Assembly (NCBI GenBank): GCA_045544615.1
Contig: JAZPZI010000027.1
Span: forward strand, 138,202 to 202,201
Length of the DNA stretch: 64,000 nucleotides
Reading direction: 5' to 3'
Source of the DNA: CAKSFT01 sp045544615
GTDB lineage: Bacteria > Bacillota > Clostridia > UBA1381
Positions 8,871-16,905 of the stretch are shown one piece after another (positions within the stretch are counted from its first letter, which is position 1; each line of letters opens with the position of its first letter). Made by a program: the position numbers and the translations under genes. The notes beneath the pieces were generated by a model that saw only the letters and a list, made by a program, of their open reading frames with translations, was not told the DNA's origin and ran no database searches.

Positions 8871-9317
8871 TTAAAGGGCTTCAACTGCAACCTTTAACTT
8901 TGCAACAACTCCCGGATAAACCTTGATATCAACAACAGTTGTACCTAAAGTCTTGATGCCGTCAGGCAATACAAACTTTTTCTTATCAAGCTTAATGTGA
9001 TGCTGCATCTTCAATTCTTCTGCGATTTCTTTTGAAGTCACAGAGCCGAAAAGCTTACCGTTTTCACCGGATTTTGCCTTGATTTTAACTGTAACTTCCT
9101 CGATTTTAGCCTTAATTTCATTTGCTTCTTCGAGTTCCTTTTTCTTTCTGTATTCCTGGGATTCCTTCTGTCCCTGCATAACATTCAGATTTTCTTTAGT
9201 AGCTTCTTTGGCAAGGTTTTTCGGTAACAAGAAGTTTCTTGCGTATCCGTCAGAAACCTCAATCAAATCACCTTTTTTACCCTGACCCTTAACGTCCTGA
9301 TTCAAAATTACCTTCAT
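8871..9317 (-). CDS. rplI: 50S ribosomal protein L9
   Basis: 148 residues, the usual length. The N-terminal L9 signature KGDLIEVSDGYARNFLLPK is followed by a long connecting helix (ENLNVMQGQKESQEYRKKKE) and the C-terminal RNA-binding domain (GKLFGSVTSKEIAEEL). It binds 23S rRNA at the base of the L1 stalk. It follows gdpP by 11 bases. Confidence 0.97.
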   Translation of the reverse strand: MKVILNQDVKGQGKKGDLIEVSDGYARNFLLPKNLAKEATKENLNVMQGQKESQEYRKKKELEEANEIKAKIEEVTVKIKAKSGENGKLFGSVTSKEIAEELKMQHHIKLDKKKFVLPDGIKTLGTTVVDIKVYPGVVAKLKVAVEAL

Positions 9318-9328
9318 TTTTGTAACCT

Positions 9329-11320
9329 CTATTCTTCAAAATATTCTTTAATTGCATTCTTTAACATCTCAAGAACTTCGTCTGTATCGTTAGTCGCAAT
9401 CTGCGCTCCTGCAACAGTTGCATGACCGCCGCCGCCTAATTTTTCAGCTATTAGCTGAACATTTACATCACCATACGATCTTGCACTGATATTTACAGCA
9501 CCACCGCCCGGATAGATAACAAACGCTGCCGTTATTCCTGAAATGTTCATCATATCATCTGCCGCCTGAGACGATACGACTCTGATGTTTTCGTATTCCT
9601 CGTCACAAACTGAAATTGCGACAGAATTCATAAACACCTCGGAGTTCTTGATGATATCAATTCTTCTTACATATTCGTCTTTGTCAATATTAAAGAGCTT
9701 CTTTACCTCAACCGTATTTAAACCGCAACGCTTTAGGTATGATGCGGCTTCAAAGGTTCTGATACCTGTCTTTACAACAAAGTTTTTGGTATCCATCAAA
9801 ATACCCATATAAAGTGCCTGAGCTTCAAAAAGTGTCACCTTTCTGACATCACCGATATGCTGAAGTATTTCAACAACCATTTCACAGGTCGATGACGCAT
9901 ACGGTTCGTGATATGTCAATGACACAGGGTTGATAAAGTCGGTACTTCTTCTGTGATGGTCGATTATGATAACCTTATTCACAATATCGAGCAACTCCGG
10001 ACACGGAAGCATTGATTTTCTGTGAGTATCAAGAATAACCAATAATGTATCCTCGGTTGCCATATCTAGAGCTTCTGTTGGAGTTATAAGCATGCCTTCA
10101 TATTCAGGGCTAGTCTTTGCCTCGTCGATCAAGCCTTCCAATGCAGGAGATTCGTCATAAACTATATACGGTTTTTTTGATATAGTTCTGACTGCTCTTT
10201 GCAAGCCTAAAGCTGCACCAAATGCATCATAGTCAGCATTTGAATGCCCCATAAAAATAACCTTATCAGCGTGTGCAATGTAGTTTCTAAGAGCGACTGA
10301 GAATGCTCTTGTCTTAACTCGTGTACTCTTTTCGTAATCCTTTGCCACGCCACCGTAGAAGTTATACTGGTCGCCGTCTTTGATTGCCGCCTGGTCACCG
10401 CCTCTGCCCCAAACCATTTCCATGGCTTCACGGGCATTCTTTTCGTTCACGCCTATATGTCCGCCGGTACCGATTCCGATACTGATTGTAACAGGAATCT
10501 TTATTTCTTCACCGAGCTTTCTGACCGTTTCTATTACATCAAACTTTTCTTTGATATAGCGGTCAAGATGCGAATGCTCAAAGAACAAAAGATACTTGTC
10601 TTTTTCAAGACGCTTTGTTACAGCCTCGCTCTCGGCTCCCCATTTCATAATCAAACTGTTGATTTTTGAAATGGTTTCCTGGCTTTGTGCATCATCCATT
10701 CTCTGGAAGATTTCGTCATAGTTATCAATGTTTACAATAGCGACATCTATTTTTTCGTCCTCGTATATTTTTCTTGTAGTTACAAGTTCTGTAACATCTT
10801 CAAAATACAGTATTACCGAATAAATACCGTCTTTTCCGCTTGCTTCACCGCTTTTGGCGATTTTTCCGAAAACATTATAAATCTTATCGTTATATACAAG
10901 TTCAGTTTTGACATTATCATTCGACTTCAAAATATCCATCCATTGGATGTCGGGAAAAAGCGTTGTGATTTTTGTGAAATATAGATTTGAGTTGTCGGTA
11001 ATGTTCTGAAACTCCTCATTAAACCACAATACCGCACCATCAATATCAAATACCGCAATTGCCAAAGGAAAACCGTTTAAAACTTCATTTGTTCCTGTTA
11101 CCTTTTTATCGTTTAACAGCTCGATATATTCTGTTCTTTCCTTGTTCTTTTTTATGTGTCTGATAAAACAGATAATAACAAGAATAATCGAAACTGCATC
11201 GGTACCGATTAAAATCTCAGGTCTTTGTTCTGTAACAGTTGCTGCAATATTTAAAATCAAGGTAATTCCAATTAAGATGAGCACTAAGGATATATCCTTA
11301 AAACTTCCTCTTTTTTTCAT
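9329..11320 (-). CDS. gdpP: GdpP-type cyclic-di-AMP phosphodiesterase (PAS/degenerate GGDEF/DHH-DHHA1)
   Basis: A 663-residue protein with two N-terminal transmembrane helices (about residues 10-50), a PAS-like domain (about 70-165), a degenerate GGDEF domain (about 170-300, WGRGGDQAAIK where an active enzyme has GGDEF), a DHH domain (GHSNADYDAFG, then VIIIDHHRR) and a C-terminal DHHA1 domain (GGGGHATVAGAQ). Relatives hydrolyse c-di-AMP to pApA and thereby affect potassium homeostasis and wall stress. The ATG at 11318-11320 is chosen because AAAGGAA lies nine bases before it; the upstream ATG at 11329 abuts the same sequence too closely. It is the first gene of the operon behind a strong promoter. 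Confidence 0.93.
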   Translation of the reverse strand: MKKRGSFKDISLVLILIGITLILNIAATVTEQRPEILIGTDAVSIILVIICFIRHIKKNKERTEYIELLNDKKVTGTNEVLNGFPLAIAVFDIDGAVLWFNEEFQNITDNSNLYFTKITTLFPDIQWMDILKSNDNVKTELVYNDKIYNVFGKIAKSGEASGKDGIYSVILYFEDVTELVTTRKIYEDEKIDVAIVNIDNYDEIFQRMDDAQSQETISKINSLIMKWGAESEAVTKRLEKDKYLLFFEHSHLDRYIKEKFDVIETVRKLGEEIKIPVTISIGIGTGGHIGVNEKNAREAMEMVWGRGGDQAAIKDGDQYNFYGGVAKDYEKSTRVKTRAFSVALRNYIAHADKVIFMGHSNADYDAFGAALGLQRAVRTISKKPYIVYDESPALEGLIDEAKTSPEYEGMLITPTEALDMATEDTLLVILDTHRKSMLPCPELLDIVNKVIIIDHHRRSTDFINPVSLTYHEPYASSTCEMVVEILQHIGDVRKVTLFEAQALYMGILMDTKNFVVKTGIRTFEAASYLKRCGLNTVEVKKLFNIDKDEYVRRIDIIKNSEVFMNSVAISVCDEEYENIRVVSSQAADDMMNISGITAAFVIYPGGGAVNISARSYGDVNVQLIAEKLGGGGHATVAGAQIATNDTDEVLEMLKNAIKEYFEE

Positions 11321-11371
11321 TTCAAGCATTTCCTTTCAAAACTTAAAAATACAAAAAATTTACCACATAAC

Positions 11372-11400
11372 ATTTTAACATAATTACCCAAAATAGTCAA
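11372..11400 (-). promoter_or_regulatory. Promoter of the gdpP-rplI-dnaB-tilS-ftsH operon
   Basis: TTGACT, 17 bases, TAAAAT on the minus strand, followed by a leader of about 45 bases before gdpP. The typA terminator lies directly upstream. Confidence 0.7.
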
Positions 11401-11429
11401 TAGTAATTTGACTTATAAATAAGTAAAAA

Positions 11430-11468
11430 TATATTAAAATAAGCAGCTTTTCGTTCAAAAAGCTGCTT
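11430..11468 (-). terminator. Intrinsic terminator of typA
   Basis: AAGCAGCTTTT and AAAAGCTGCTT arms with a short loop, six bases after the typA stop, followed on the minus strand by an AT-rich, T-rich stretch. Confidence 0.8.
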
Positions 11469-11473
11469 AAAAA

Positions 11474-13297
11474 TCATTTTATGTTTCTTGCTTTTGCTCT
11501 GAGGTCGGTTTTTAAAATCTTCTTCCTCATTCTCAAGTGGTTTGGAGTAACCTCTAAAAGTTCGTCATCAGCAATGAAATCAAGACACTGCTCAAGACTC
11601 AAAAGTCTTGGAGGAACAAGCTTCAGTGCATCATCAGAGCCTGCCGCACGGGTATTGGTTACATGCTTTTTCTTGCACACATTTACAACAATGTCTTCAA
11701 GTCGGGCATTCTCACCAACAATCATTCCTTCATAAACATCTACGCCTGCACCAATAAAGAGTGTGCCTCGCTCCTGTGCATTATAAAGGCCATAGGTGAT
11801 CGACTGACCGTTTTCCCATGCAATGAGCGCACCTCTTGTACGTTTCTGGAAATCTCCTTTATACGGCTCATAGCCATCAAGAATACTGTTAATTATACCT
11901 GTTCCCTTTGTTGCGGTAAGAAGCTCGCTTCTATAGCCAATAAGACCTCTTGACGGAATCTTGAACTCAAGACGGGTATAATTCTGCGCAGTAGGCGACA
12001 TATTTATCATTTCGCCCTTTCTTCCGATAACGCCATCCATAACGGTTCCGGTATATTCATCAGGAACATCTACAGTCAGGTGTTCAACAGGTTCTGAGCG
12101 AACTCCGTCAATATCTTTGAAAATAACAACAGGGTTGGATACCTGGAATTCATATCCTTCACGGCGCATATTCTCGATCAGGACTGAAAGGTGAAGTTCA
12201 CCTCTGCCTGATACCTTAAATGCTTCGGTTGTATCAGTATCTTCAACTCTCAAGCTGATATTGGAATCAAGTTCTCTGTATAATCTGTCACGAAGATGCC
12301 TTGATGTAACAAATTTACCGTCTTTTCCTGCAAATGGGCTGTCATTTACACTAAAAGTCATAGATAAAACCGGCTCATCAATCTTAATAAACGGTAAAGC
12401 TTCAGGACTTTCAACATCACAAAGAGTTTCACCGATATTTATATCTGTAATGCCTGATATTGCGACAACATCGCCAGCTCCGACTTCATCGGTAACGCCT
12501 TTCGAAAGACCTTCGAAAGTGTAAAGTTTTGTAGCTTTACCCTTTGAAATCGTACCGTCGGCTCTGCAAATAGAAAGAGGCATATTGGTTTTGACCTTTC
12601 CTCTTTGGATTTTACCAACCGCAATACGTCCTGTATAGTCGTCATAGTCGATATTTGAGACAAGCATCTGGAAAGGTGCATCGTCTTCACAATCAGGACA
12701 TGGAATTTCCTTAACAATCAGCTCAAACATTTCTCTCAAATCAGTGTTTGGTTGTTCAGGATTGTATTCAGCTGTTGCCCAACCGTCTCTTCCCGATGCA
12801 TAAATAACAGGAGTATCCAACTGTTCATCTGTCGCACCAAGGTCTATAAAGAGTTCGAGTATCTCATCAACAACCTCATACGGTCTTGCATTCGGTCTGT
12901 CAACTTTATTTACAACAATAATTGGTTTTAAATTAAGCGAAAGTGCCTTTGAGAGAACGAATCTTGTCTGTGGCATACAGCCCTCAAACGCATCAACCAA
13001 AAGCAAAACACCGTCAACCATCTCAAGTCCACGCTCAACTTCACCACCAAAGTCAGCATGCCCCGGTGTATCAATAATATTTATTTTTACTCCGTTATAG
13101 TAAAGTGAAGTGTTTTTAGCAAGTATGGTGATTCCGCGCTCTCTTTCCAAGTCGTTGGAATCCATTACTCGGTCATCAACCTGTTCATTTTCTCTGAAAA
13201 TTCCGCTCTGTTTCAGCATTGCATCAACCAATGTTGTCTTACCATGGTCAACGTGAGCGATAATAGCAATATTTCTTATGTTTTCTCTTTTAATCAT
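11474..13297 (-). CDS. typA: Ribosome-associated GTPase TypA/BipA
   Basis: A 607-residue translational GTPase, normal length. G1 is AHVDHGKT, G2 lies around RERGITI, G3 is DTPGHADF, G4 is NKVDRPNARP, and the BipA-specific C-terminal domain contains SRGLIGYRSELLTATKGTG. It binds 70S ribosomes and assists 50S assembly and stress adaptation. It ends in TGA, which shows that TGA is a functional stop here. A promoter lies upstream at 13350-13378, but no terminator separates it from dusB, so read-through is possible. Confidence 0.97.
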   Translation of the reverse strand: MIKRENIRNIAIIAHVDHGKTTLVDAMLKQSGIFRENEQVDDRVMDSNDLERERGITILAKNTSLYYNGVKINIIDTPGHADFGGEVERGLEMVDGVLLLVDAFEGCMPQTRFVLSKALSLNLKPIIVVNKVDRPNARPYEVVDEILELFIDLGATDEQLDTPVIYASGRDGWATAEYNPEQPNTDLREMFELIVKEIPCPDCEDDAPFQMLVSNIDYDDYTGRIAVGKIQRGKVKTNMPLSICRADGTISKGKATKLYTFEGLSKGVTDEVGAGDVVAISGITDINIGETLCDVESPEALPFIKIDEPVLSMTFSVNDSPFAGKDGKFVTSRHLRDRLYRELDSNISLRVEDTDTTEAFKVSGRGELHLSVLIENMRREGYEFQVSNPVVIFKDIDGVRSEPVEHLTVDVPDEYTGTVMDGVIGRKGEMINMSPTAQNYTRLEFKIPSRGLIGYRSELLTATKGTGIINSILDGYEPYKGDFQKRTRGALIAWENGQSITYGLYNAQERGTLFIGAGVDVYEGMIVGENARLEDIVVNVCKKKHVTNTRAAGSDDALKLVPPRLLSLEQCLDFIADDELLEVTPNHLRMRKKILKTDLRAKARNIK

Positions 13298-13349
13298 TAG
13301 AGTTTCACCTTTCCGAATTTAGAGTCAATCTTGAATAAACAACTTAATA

Positions 13350-13378
13350 ATTCTACCACAAAAATGCTCTGAATACAA
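13350..13378 (-). promoter_or_regulatory. Promoter of typA
   Basis: TTGTAT, 17 bases, TAGAAT on the minus strand, about 50 bases before the typA start. Confidence 0.55.
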
Positions 13379-13401
13379 TAAAATTATACATTTTTGTGAA
13401 A

Positions 13402-14361
13402 TTATTTCAATTTTTCAAGAGAAACCGCAAAAAGCTCGTTTATTTCTGCTAAAGTAGTTGCATGAAATACCTTATTTTTAAGGGCTGAACTGTCTTTCAT
13501 ACCCTTGATGTACCACGCAATATGTTTTCTTGCTTCTTTAATTCCTCTCGATTCGCCTTTATCCTCAACAAGTTGTCTTGTATGAGAAAGCGCAAGCTCA
13601 AGTTTCTCTAAATCAGAAGGCAAATATGAAATTTTGCCTGTTTTTAAATACTCTGCAATCTGTCTGAATATAAACGGATTTCCTTGCGAGCCTCGTGCAA
13701 CCATAACACCATCGCATCCGGTTTCTTCAAACATCGATTTTGCATCCTCTGCAGTAAATATATCCCCATTTCCGATTACAGGAATTTTGACTGCACGTTT
13801 GACATCGGCAATAACCTTTCTGTCAGATTTTCCGCGGTAAAACTCTTCCCTTGTTCTTCCGTGAACCGTAATTGCCGCTGCACCGTTTGCTTCAATTACT
13901 TTTGCAAATTCTGTCGCAGAATTATCGTCCCACCCTTTTCTGAATTTAACAGTAACAGGAACCGATACAGCATCAACTACCGCCTTTAAAACTTCACCGG
14001 CAAGTTTTGGATTTTTCATAAGAGCAGAACCGTCACCGTTATTTACAATTTTAGGTGTTGGGCAACCCATATTGATATCAATAATGTCTGCCCCGTATTC
14101 AACGACTCTTGGTGCAATTTCAGCCATTATATCAGGCTCGGAGCCAAAAATCTGGATAGCAAATGGTTCTTCGTTATCTGCTCTTTGCATAAGCGATGCA
14201 GTCTTTTTGTCGTTATAGTATAGACCTTTTCCGCTTATCATTTCAGAATATGTAAGTCCTGCACCAAAGTTTTTGCAGATACTTCGAAATGTCAAATCTG
14301 TAACGCCTGCCATCGGCGCTAAAAATACATTATTTTCAATTTTAATATTGCCAATATTCAT
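13402..14361 (-). CDS. dusB: tRNA-dihydrouridine synthase (DusB family)
   Basis: A 319-residue FMN-dependent TIM-barrel enzyme with FLAPMAGVTD at the N-terminus, the active-site cysteine in NMGCPTPKIVNNGDGSALM, KFRKGWDD, TVHGRTREEFYRG and GNGDIF. It reduces uridines of tRNA to dihydrouridine. The start at 14359-14361 follows a GAGG box by six bases; an in-frame ATG four codons upstream lacks one. Its promoter (14392-14420) overlaps the 3' end of the LysM gene. Confidence 0.94.
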   Translation of the reverse strand: MNIGNIKIENNVFLAPMAGVTDLTFRSICKNFGAGLTYSEMISGKGLYYNDKKTASLMQRADNEEPFAIQIFGSEPDIMAEIAPRVVEYGADIIDINMGCPTPKIVNNGDGSALMKNPKLAGEVLKAVVDAVSVPVTVKFRKGWDDNSATEFAKVIEANGAAAITVHGRTREEFYRGKSDRKVIADVKRAVKIPVIGNGDIFTAEDAKSMFEETGCDGVMVARGSQGNPFIFRQIAEYLKTGKISYLPSDLEKLELALSHTRQLVEDKGESRGIKEARKHIAWYIKGMKDSSALKNKVFHATTLAEINELFAVSLEKLK

Positions 14362-14391
14362 AACAAACCTCAAAATAAGAATTTGCTATAT

Positions 14392-14420
14392 ATTATATCA
14401 TCAATCTAAAAATATGTCAA
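14392..14420 (-). promoter_or_regulatory. Promoter of dusB
   Basis: TTGACA, exactly 17 bases, TATAAT on the minus strand. The -35 box lies over the last codons of the LysM gene. Confidence 0.75.
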
Positions 14421-14734
14421 TCAAGCGGAATTATAAGCTCCTGACCTGCATAGATATGTCCGTCCTTTATGCAGTTTTCCGATTTGATTTTGCTGACAAG
14501 CTTTCTTACGTCTTTGTTCTCGGGTGTATATTCTCTTGCGATGCTCCAGATAGTGTCACCGCTTGTTACAACAACAGTTGCTATATTTCTTTCCTGCATA
14601 TTTGCAAACGCAAGGCTCACAAACTGTGTGCACAAAACCAAAACAGCAACAAGAAATGAAACTGTAAGGATTCTTTTTCTTCTTCTGATTTTTTCAATTC
14701 TTCTTTTTCTTCTCTTTTCGATTATTCTTGACAT
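14417..14734 (-). CDS. SOS-controlled LysM membrane protein, YneA-type cell division inhibitor
   Basis: A 105-residue protein with a very basic N-terminus (four runs of arginine/lysine), one transmembrane helix at about residues 22-44 and an extracytoplasmic LysM domain (VTSGDTIWSIAREYTPENKD to GQELIIPL). This is the architecture and length of YneA, which delays septation during DNA damage. The regulatory region supports this: a perfect-spaced promoter with two LexA boxes (see separate entries). lexA, the usual divergent neighbour of yneA, is not in the window; a TSCPD gene occupies the divergent position. The function is inferred from architecture plus regulation. A strong GGAGG lies seven bases before the ATG. 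Confidence 0.82.
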   Translation of the reverse strand: MSRIIEKRRKRRIEKIRRRKRILTVSFLVAVLVLCTQFVSLAFANMQERNIATVVVTSGDTIWSIAREYTPENKDVRKLVSKIKSENCIKDGHIYAGQELIIPLD

Positions 14735-14747
14735 AATAGCACCTCCA

Positions 14748-14761
14748 CGAACATCTGTTTG
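14748..14761. promoter_or_regulatory. LexA (SOS) box 1 upstream of the LysM gene
   Basis: CGAACATCTGTTTG matches the Firmicutes LexA/DinR consensus CGAAC-N4-GTTCG with one mismatch. It sits directly next to the ribosome binding site, downstream of the -10 box, where a bound repressor would block elongation. Confidence 0.8.
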
Positions 14762-14769
14762 TTATCTGT

Positions 14770-14798
14770 ATTGTATCAGAACATTTGTTCGTTGTCAA
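14770..14798 (-). promoter_or_regulatory. SOS promoter of the LysM gene
   Basis: TTGACA, 17 bases, TACAAT on the minus strand. LexA box 2 occupies the spacer almost exactly, so LexA and RNA polymerase binding would exclude each other. Confidence 0.8.
14778..14791. promoter_or_regulatory. LexA (SOS) box 2 inside the promoter spacer
   Basis: AGAACATTTGTTCG matches CGAAC-N4-GTTCG with one mismatch and lies between the -35 and -10 boxes. It is 30 bases (about three helical turns) from box 1, centre to centre. Confidence 0.8.
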
Positions 14799-14817
14799 TA
14801 CTTTTTTCAAAAAAATA

Positions 14818-14846
14818 TTGAAAATTTTTCCAAAGAATATTATAAT
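14818..14846 (+). promoter_or_regulatory. Promoter of the TSCPD gene
   Basis: TTGAAA, 17 bases, TATAAT, 21 bases before the ATG at 14868. Confidence 0.7.
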
Positions 14847-14867
14847 GCTTATAAAGAGGTGATTTAT

Positions 14868-15128
14868 ATGGCAAGTTATTCATTTACTCCAAGAGGAGTT
14901 TGTTCGAGAAATATTCAATTCGATATTGAAGATGGCATTGTAAAAAATGTTAAATTTACAAGTGGTTGTAACGGTAATACTCAAGGCCTTGCAAAGCTTG
15001 CAGAGGGTATGAGGGCCGAAGAAATCATAAAAAGATTATCCGGAACCGACTGCTCAGGCAGAGGTACTTCCTGCCCAGATCAGCTTGCAAAAGCAATCGA
15101 ACTTGCATTAAAAGAAGAAAATAAGTAA
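14868..15128 (+). CDS. TSCPD domain protein (TIGR03905 type)
   Basis: An 86-residue protein, one TSCPD domain: YSFTPRGVCSRNIQFDIEDG, FTSGCNGNTQGL and the terminal GTSCPDQLAKAI that names the family. The domain also occurs at the C-terminus of B12-dependent ribonucleotide reductases, where its cysteines may act in redox or metal binding; stand-alone members have no proven function. The start has a GAGGTG ribosome binding site seven bases upstream; an upstream open extension in the same frame has no supporting signals. A terminator follows. Confidence 0.88.
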   Translation: MASYSFTPRGVCSRNIQFDIEDGIVKNVKFTSGCNGNTQGLAKLAEGMRAEEIIKRLSGTDCSGRGTSCPDQLAKAIELALKEENK

Positions 15129-15143
15129 TATTTGAAAACCCCG

Positions 15144-15174
15144 AAGCATATACTAAAACAGTATATGCTTTTTT
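15144..15174 (+). terminator. Intrinsic terminator after the TSCPD gene
   Basis: AAGCATATACT and AGTATATGCTT arms with a five-base loop and a T tract. Confidence 0.8.
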
Positions 15175-15186
15175 ACGGAGGTTTTT

Positions 15187-15654
15187 ATGAAAATTATTAA
15201 AATTCTTCTCGTTCTTTTAACATCGGTTTTTCTGATGAGCGCACAAAATGTTCTGAAAAAACAAATTACTCTCTATCTTCCCTCTTCGGAAACCGAAAAA
15301 CTTATTACGATCAATAAAGATGTGATTATTCGAGGCAATGATGATTTGGCAGATGTAATTTTTTCATTGCTAAAAAGGGAAAGTTCTCAAGAGAGTTATA
15401 TTAAACTTTATTCCGATAATTCTTATGCCACATCACAAAAGAGCAAAGCACAGGTTGTAATCAACAAAAATCACATTAGCAATGCAACATTATCGGACGA
15501 GCTTTTGATCATCTACTCTGCTGTAAATTCGCTAACTTCAAGTGGTGATATTATTACTGTTGATTTTTTAATAGACGGGGAATCTCAAAAAGATTTATAC
15601 GGTTATATTGATATGAGAGAAACTTTTATTCCCGATTATGATATTTGTTCTTGA
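15187..15654 (+). CDS. Secreted GerMN-domain protein
   Basis: A 155-residue protein with an N-terminal signal sequence or anchor (KIIKILLVLLTSVFLMSA). No lipobox cysteine is present, unlike many GerM proteins. The mature part ends in a segment resembling the GerMN module: ELLIIYSAVNSLTSSGDIITV, VDFLIDGES, and GYIDMRETFIPDY. GerMN proteins take part in sporulation or germination, and the domain also occurs in other extracytoplasmic proteins; the assignment rests on this pattern only. GGAGG lies six bases before the ATG. The galM promoter overlaps its stop codon. Confidence 0.7.
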   Translation: MKIIKILLVLLTSVFLMSAQNVLKKQITLYLPSSETEKLITINKDVIIRGNDDLADVIFSLLKRESSQESYIKLYSDNSYATSQKSKAQVVINKNHISNATLSDELLIIYSAVNSLTSSGDIITVDFLIDGESQKDLYGYIDMRETFIPDYDICS

Positions 15655-15679
15655 AAAAGGAGCTCATATTTGTTATACT
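15651..15679 (+). promoter_or_regulatory. Promoter of the aldose 1-epimerase gene
   Basis: TTGAAA, 17 bases, TATACT. The -35 box includes the stop codon of the GerMN gene. Confidence 0.65.
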
Positions 15680-15709
15680 AAAATTGATAAAGACTTTGGA
15701 GGTAAACTT

Positions 15710-16768
15710 ATGAGTATAACAAAAAGACCGTTCGGGAAACTTTTGGGCGGATATGAAGTGAGTTGCTATGAGCTTGATAATCACAGAGGATTAAGGGCTG
15801 AAATTCTTGATTTTGGCGGAATTGTCAAAAATCTTTGGGTTAGCGATAAATCGGGCGAATATGTCGATGTAGTGCTCGGCTATGACACACTTTCAGAATA
15901 TGGCGATAATCCCGATTATTTTGGTGCAATAATTGGCAGAAATGCAAACCGCATCCAGGAATCAAAATTTAAGATTGATAATAAAACATATCACTTAAAC
16001 GCAAACGACGGTATACATAATCTCCACGGCGGATTGGTCGGATTTGATAAAAAGCTATGGAAAGCAGAAATGATAGATGATCCTGTTGAGCCAGCACTGC
16101 TTTTAACATTAAAGAGTTTTGACGGTGAGGAAGGCTTCCCAGGCGATCTTGATGTAATGGTAACATACACTCTTACAAAGGAGAACTCGCTAAAAATTCA
16201 TTACGTTGCAGTTCCTGATAAGGACACAGTTGTAAATCTTACAAATCACAGTTATTTTAACTTAAACGGAAACAATTCCGAAAAAGCAATATATAATCAC
16301 GAGATGACTCTAAATTGTGACTTCTACACACCAAACAGTGCTGAAGGTATGGGATACGGTGCTGTTCATTCTGTTTTTGATACCGCATTCGATTTCAGAA
16401 TTCCCAAAACACTCGGTACAGATATGATTAACCCGGAATGCGAACAGATCAGAATGTTTGAAGGTTATGACCATAATTTCATTATAAACGGTACAGGCTA
16501 CAGAACTGCAGGCACTCTATATTCCCCCGATACCGGAATTTATATGGAATGTTTGACAAACAGTCCCTGTATGCAAATATACACAGGTAACGGCATAAAG
16601 GACAGTAAAACCTATAAGAACAACGCACACTACGGAAAACATTCTGCCGTTTGTTTTGAAACGCAGTTCACACCAAACTCTTTCGTCTTCCCTCACATAA
16701 TTTCACCAATCATTAAAAAAGGCGAAAAGTTCGATTATTCAACAGAATACAAGTTCAGTATAAGATAA
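15710..16768 (+). CDS. galM: Aldose 1-epimerase (mutarotase)
   Basis: A 352-residue galactose-mutarotase-like protein that interconverts the alpha and beta anomers of aldoses. Family motifs: GAIIGRNANRI near residue 80, LHGGLVGFDKKLW near 108, the catalytic histidine in NLTNHSYFNL near 178, DHNFII near 260 and the catalytic glutamate in FETQFTPNSF near the C-terminus. The start is placed at 15710 because GGAGGT lies seven bases before it; the frame stays open upstream without signals. There is no signal peptide, so it acts in the cytoplasm. It stands alone between its own promoter and terminator. Confidence 0.95.
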   Translation: MSITKRPFGKLLGGYEVSCYELDNHRGLRAEILDFGGIVKNLWVSDKSGEYVDVVLGYDTLSEYGDNPDYFGAIIGRNANRIQESKFKIDNKTYHLNANDGIHNLHGGLVGFDKKLWKAEMIDDPVEPALLLTLKSFDGEEGFPGDLDVMVTYTLTKENSLKIHYVAVPDKDTVVNLTNHSYFNLNGNNSEKAIYNHEMTLNCDFYTPNSAEGMGYGAVHSVFDTAFDFRIPKTLGTDMINPECEQIRMFEGYDHNFIINGTGYRTAGTLYSPDTGIYMECLTNSPCMQIYTGNGIKDSKTYKNNAHYGKHSAVCFETQFTPNSFVFPHIISPIIKKGEKFDYSTEYKFSIR

Positions 16769-16775
16769 AATTCCA

Positions 16776-16806
16776 AAAAGCTCTGCAATTTTGCAGAGCT
16801 TTTTTA
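16776..16806 (+). terminator. Intrinsic terminator of galM
   Basis: AAGCTCTGCA and TGCAGAGCTT arms with a three- to four-base loop, followed by T6. Confidence 0.85.
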
Positions 16807-16834
16807 ACATATTGTTAAAAAACCAAAAAAATAC

Positions 16835-16863
16835 TTTAATTTTAAATGGATTTGTGATATACT
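16835..16863 (+). promoter_or_regulatory. Possible promoter of the clpE-metF-metH operon
   Basis: TTTAAT, 17 bases, TATACT. The -35 box is weak. No CtsR or CIRCE operator is recognisable around it, although clpE genes are often CtsR-controlled. Confidence 0.4.
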
Positions 16864-16905
16864 TATTTTATCTGTATTTATTTAAGGCAAAAGGAGTTAA
16901 ATTTA

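Noticed and set aside
10685..10984. Open frame antisense to gdpP
   Set aside because: Shadow of the PAS/GGDEF region; no start signals.
14273..14659. Open frame of about 128 codons antisense to dusB and the LysM gene
   Set aside because: It runs opposite to two well-supported genes and the SOS promoter, has no ribosome binding site, and codes for no recognisable domain.
16803..16821. TTTAACATATTGTTAAA palindrome before clpE
   Set aside because: It partly belongs to the galM terminator tail, is AT-only in most positions, and does not match CtsR or CIRCE.
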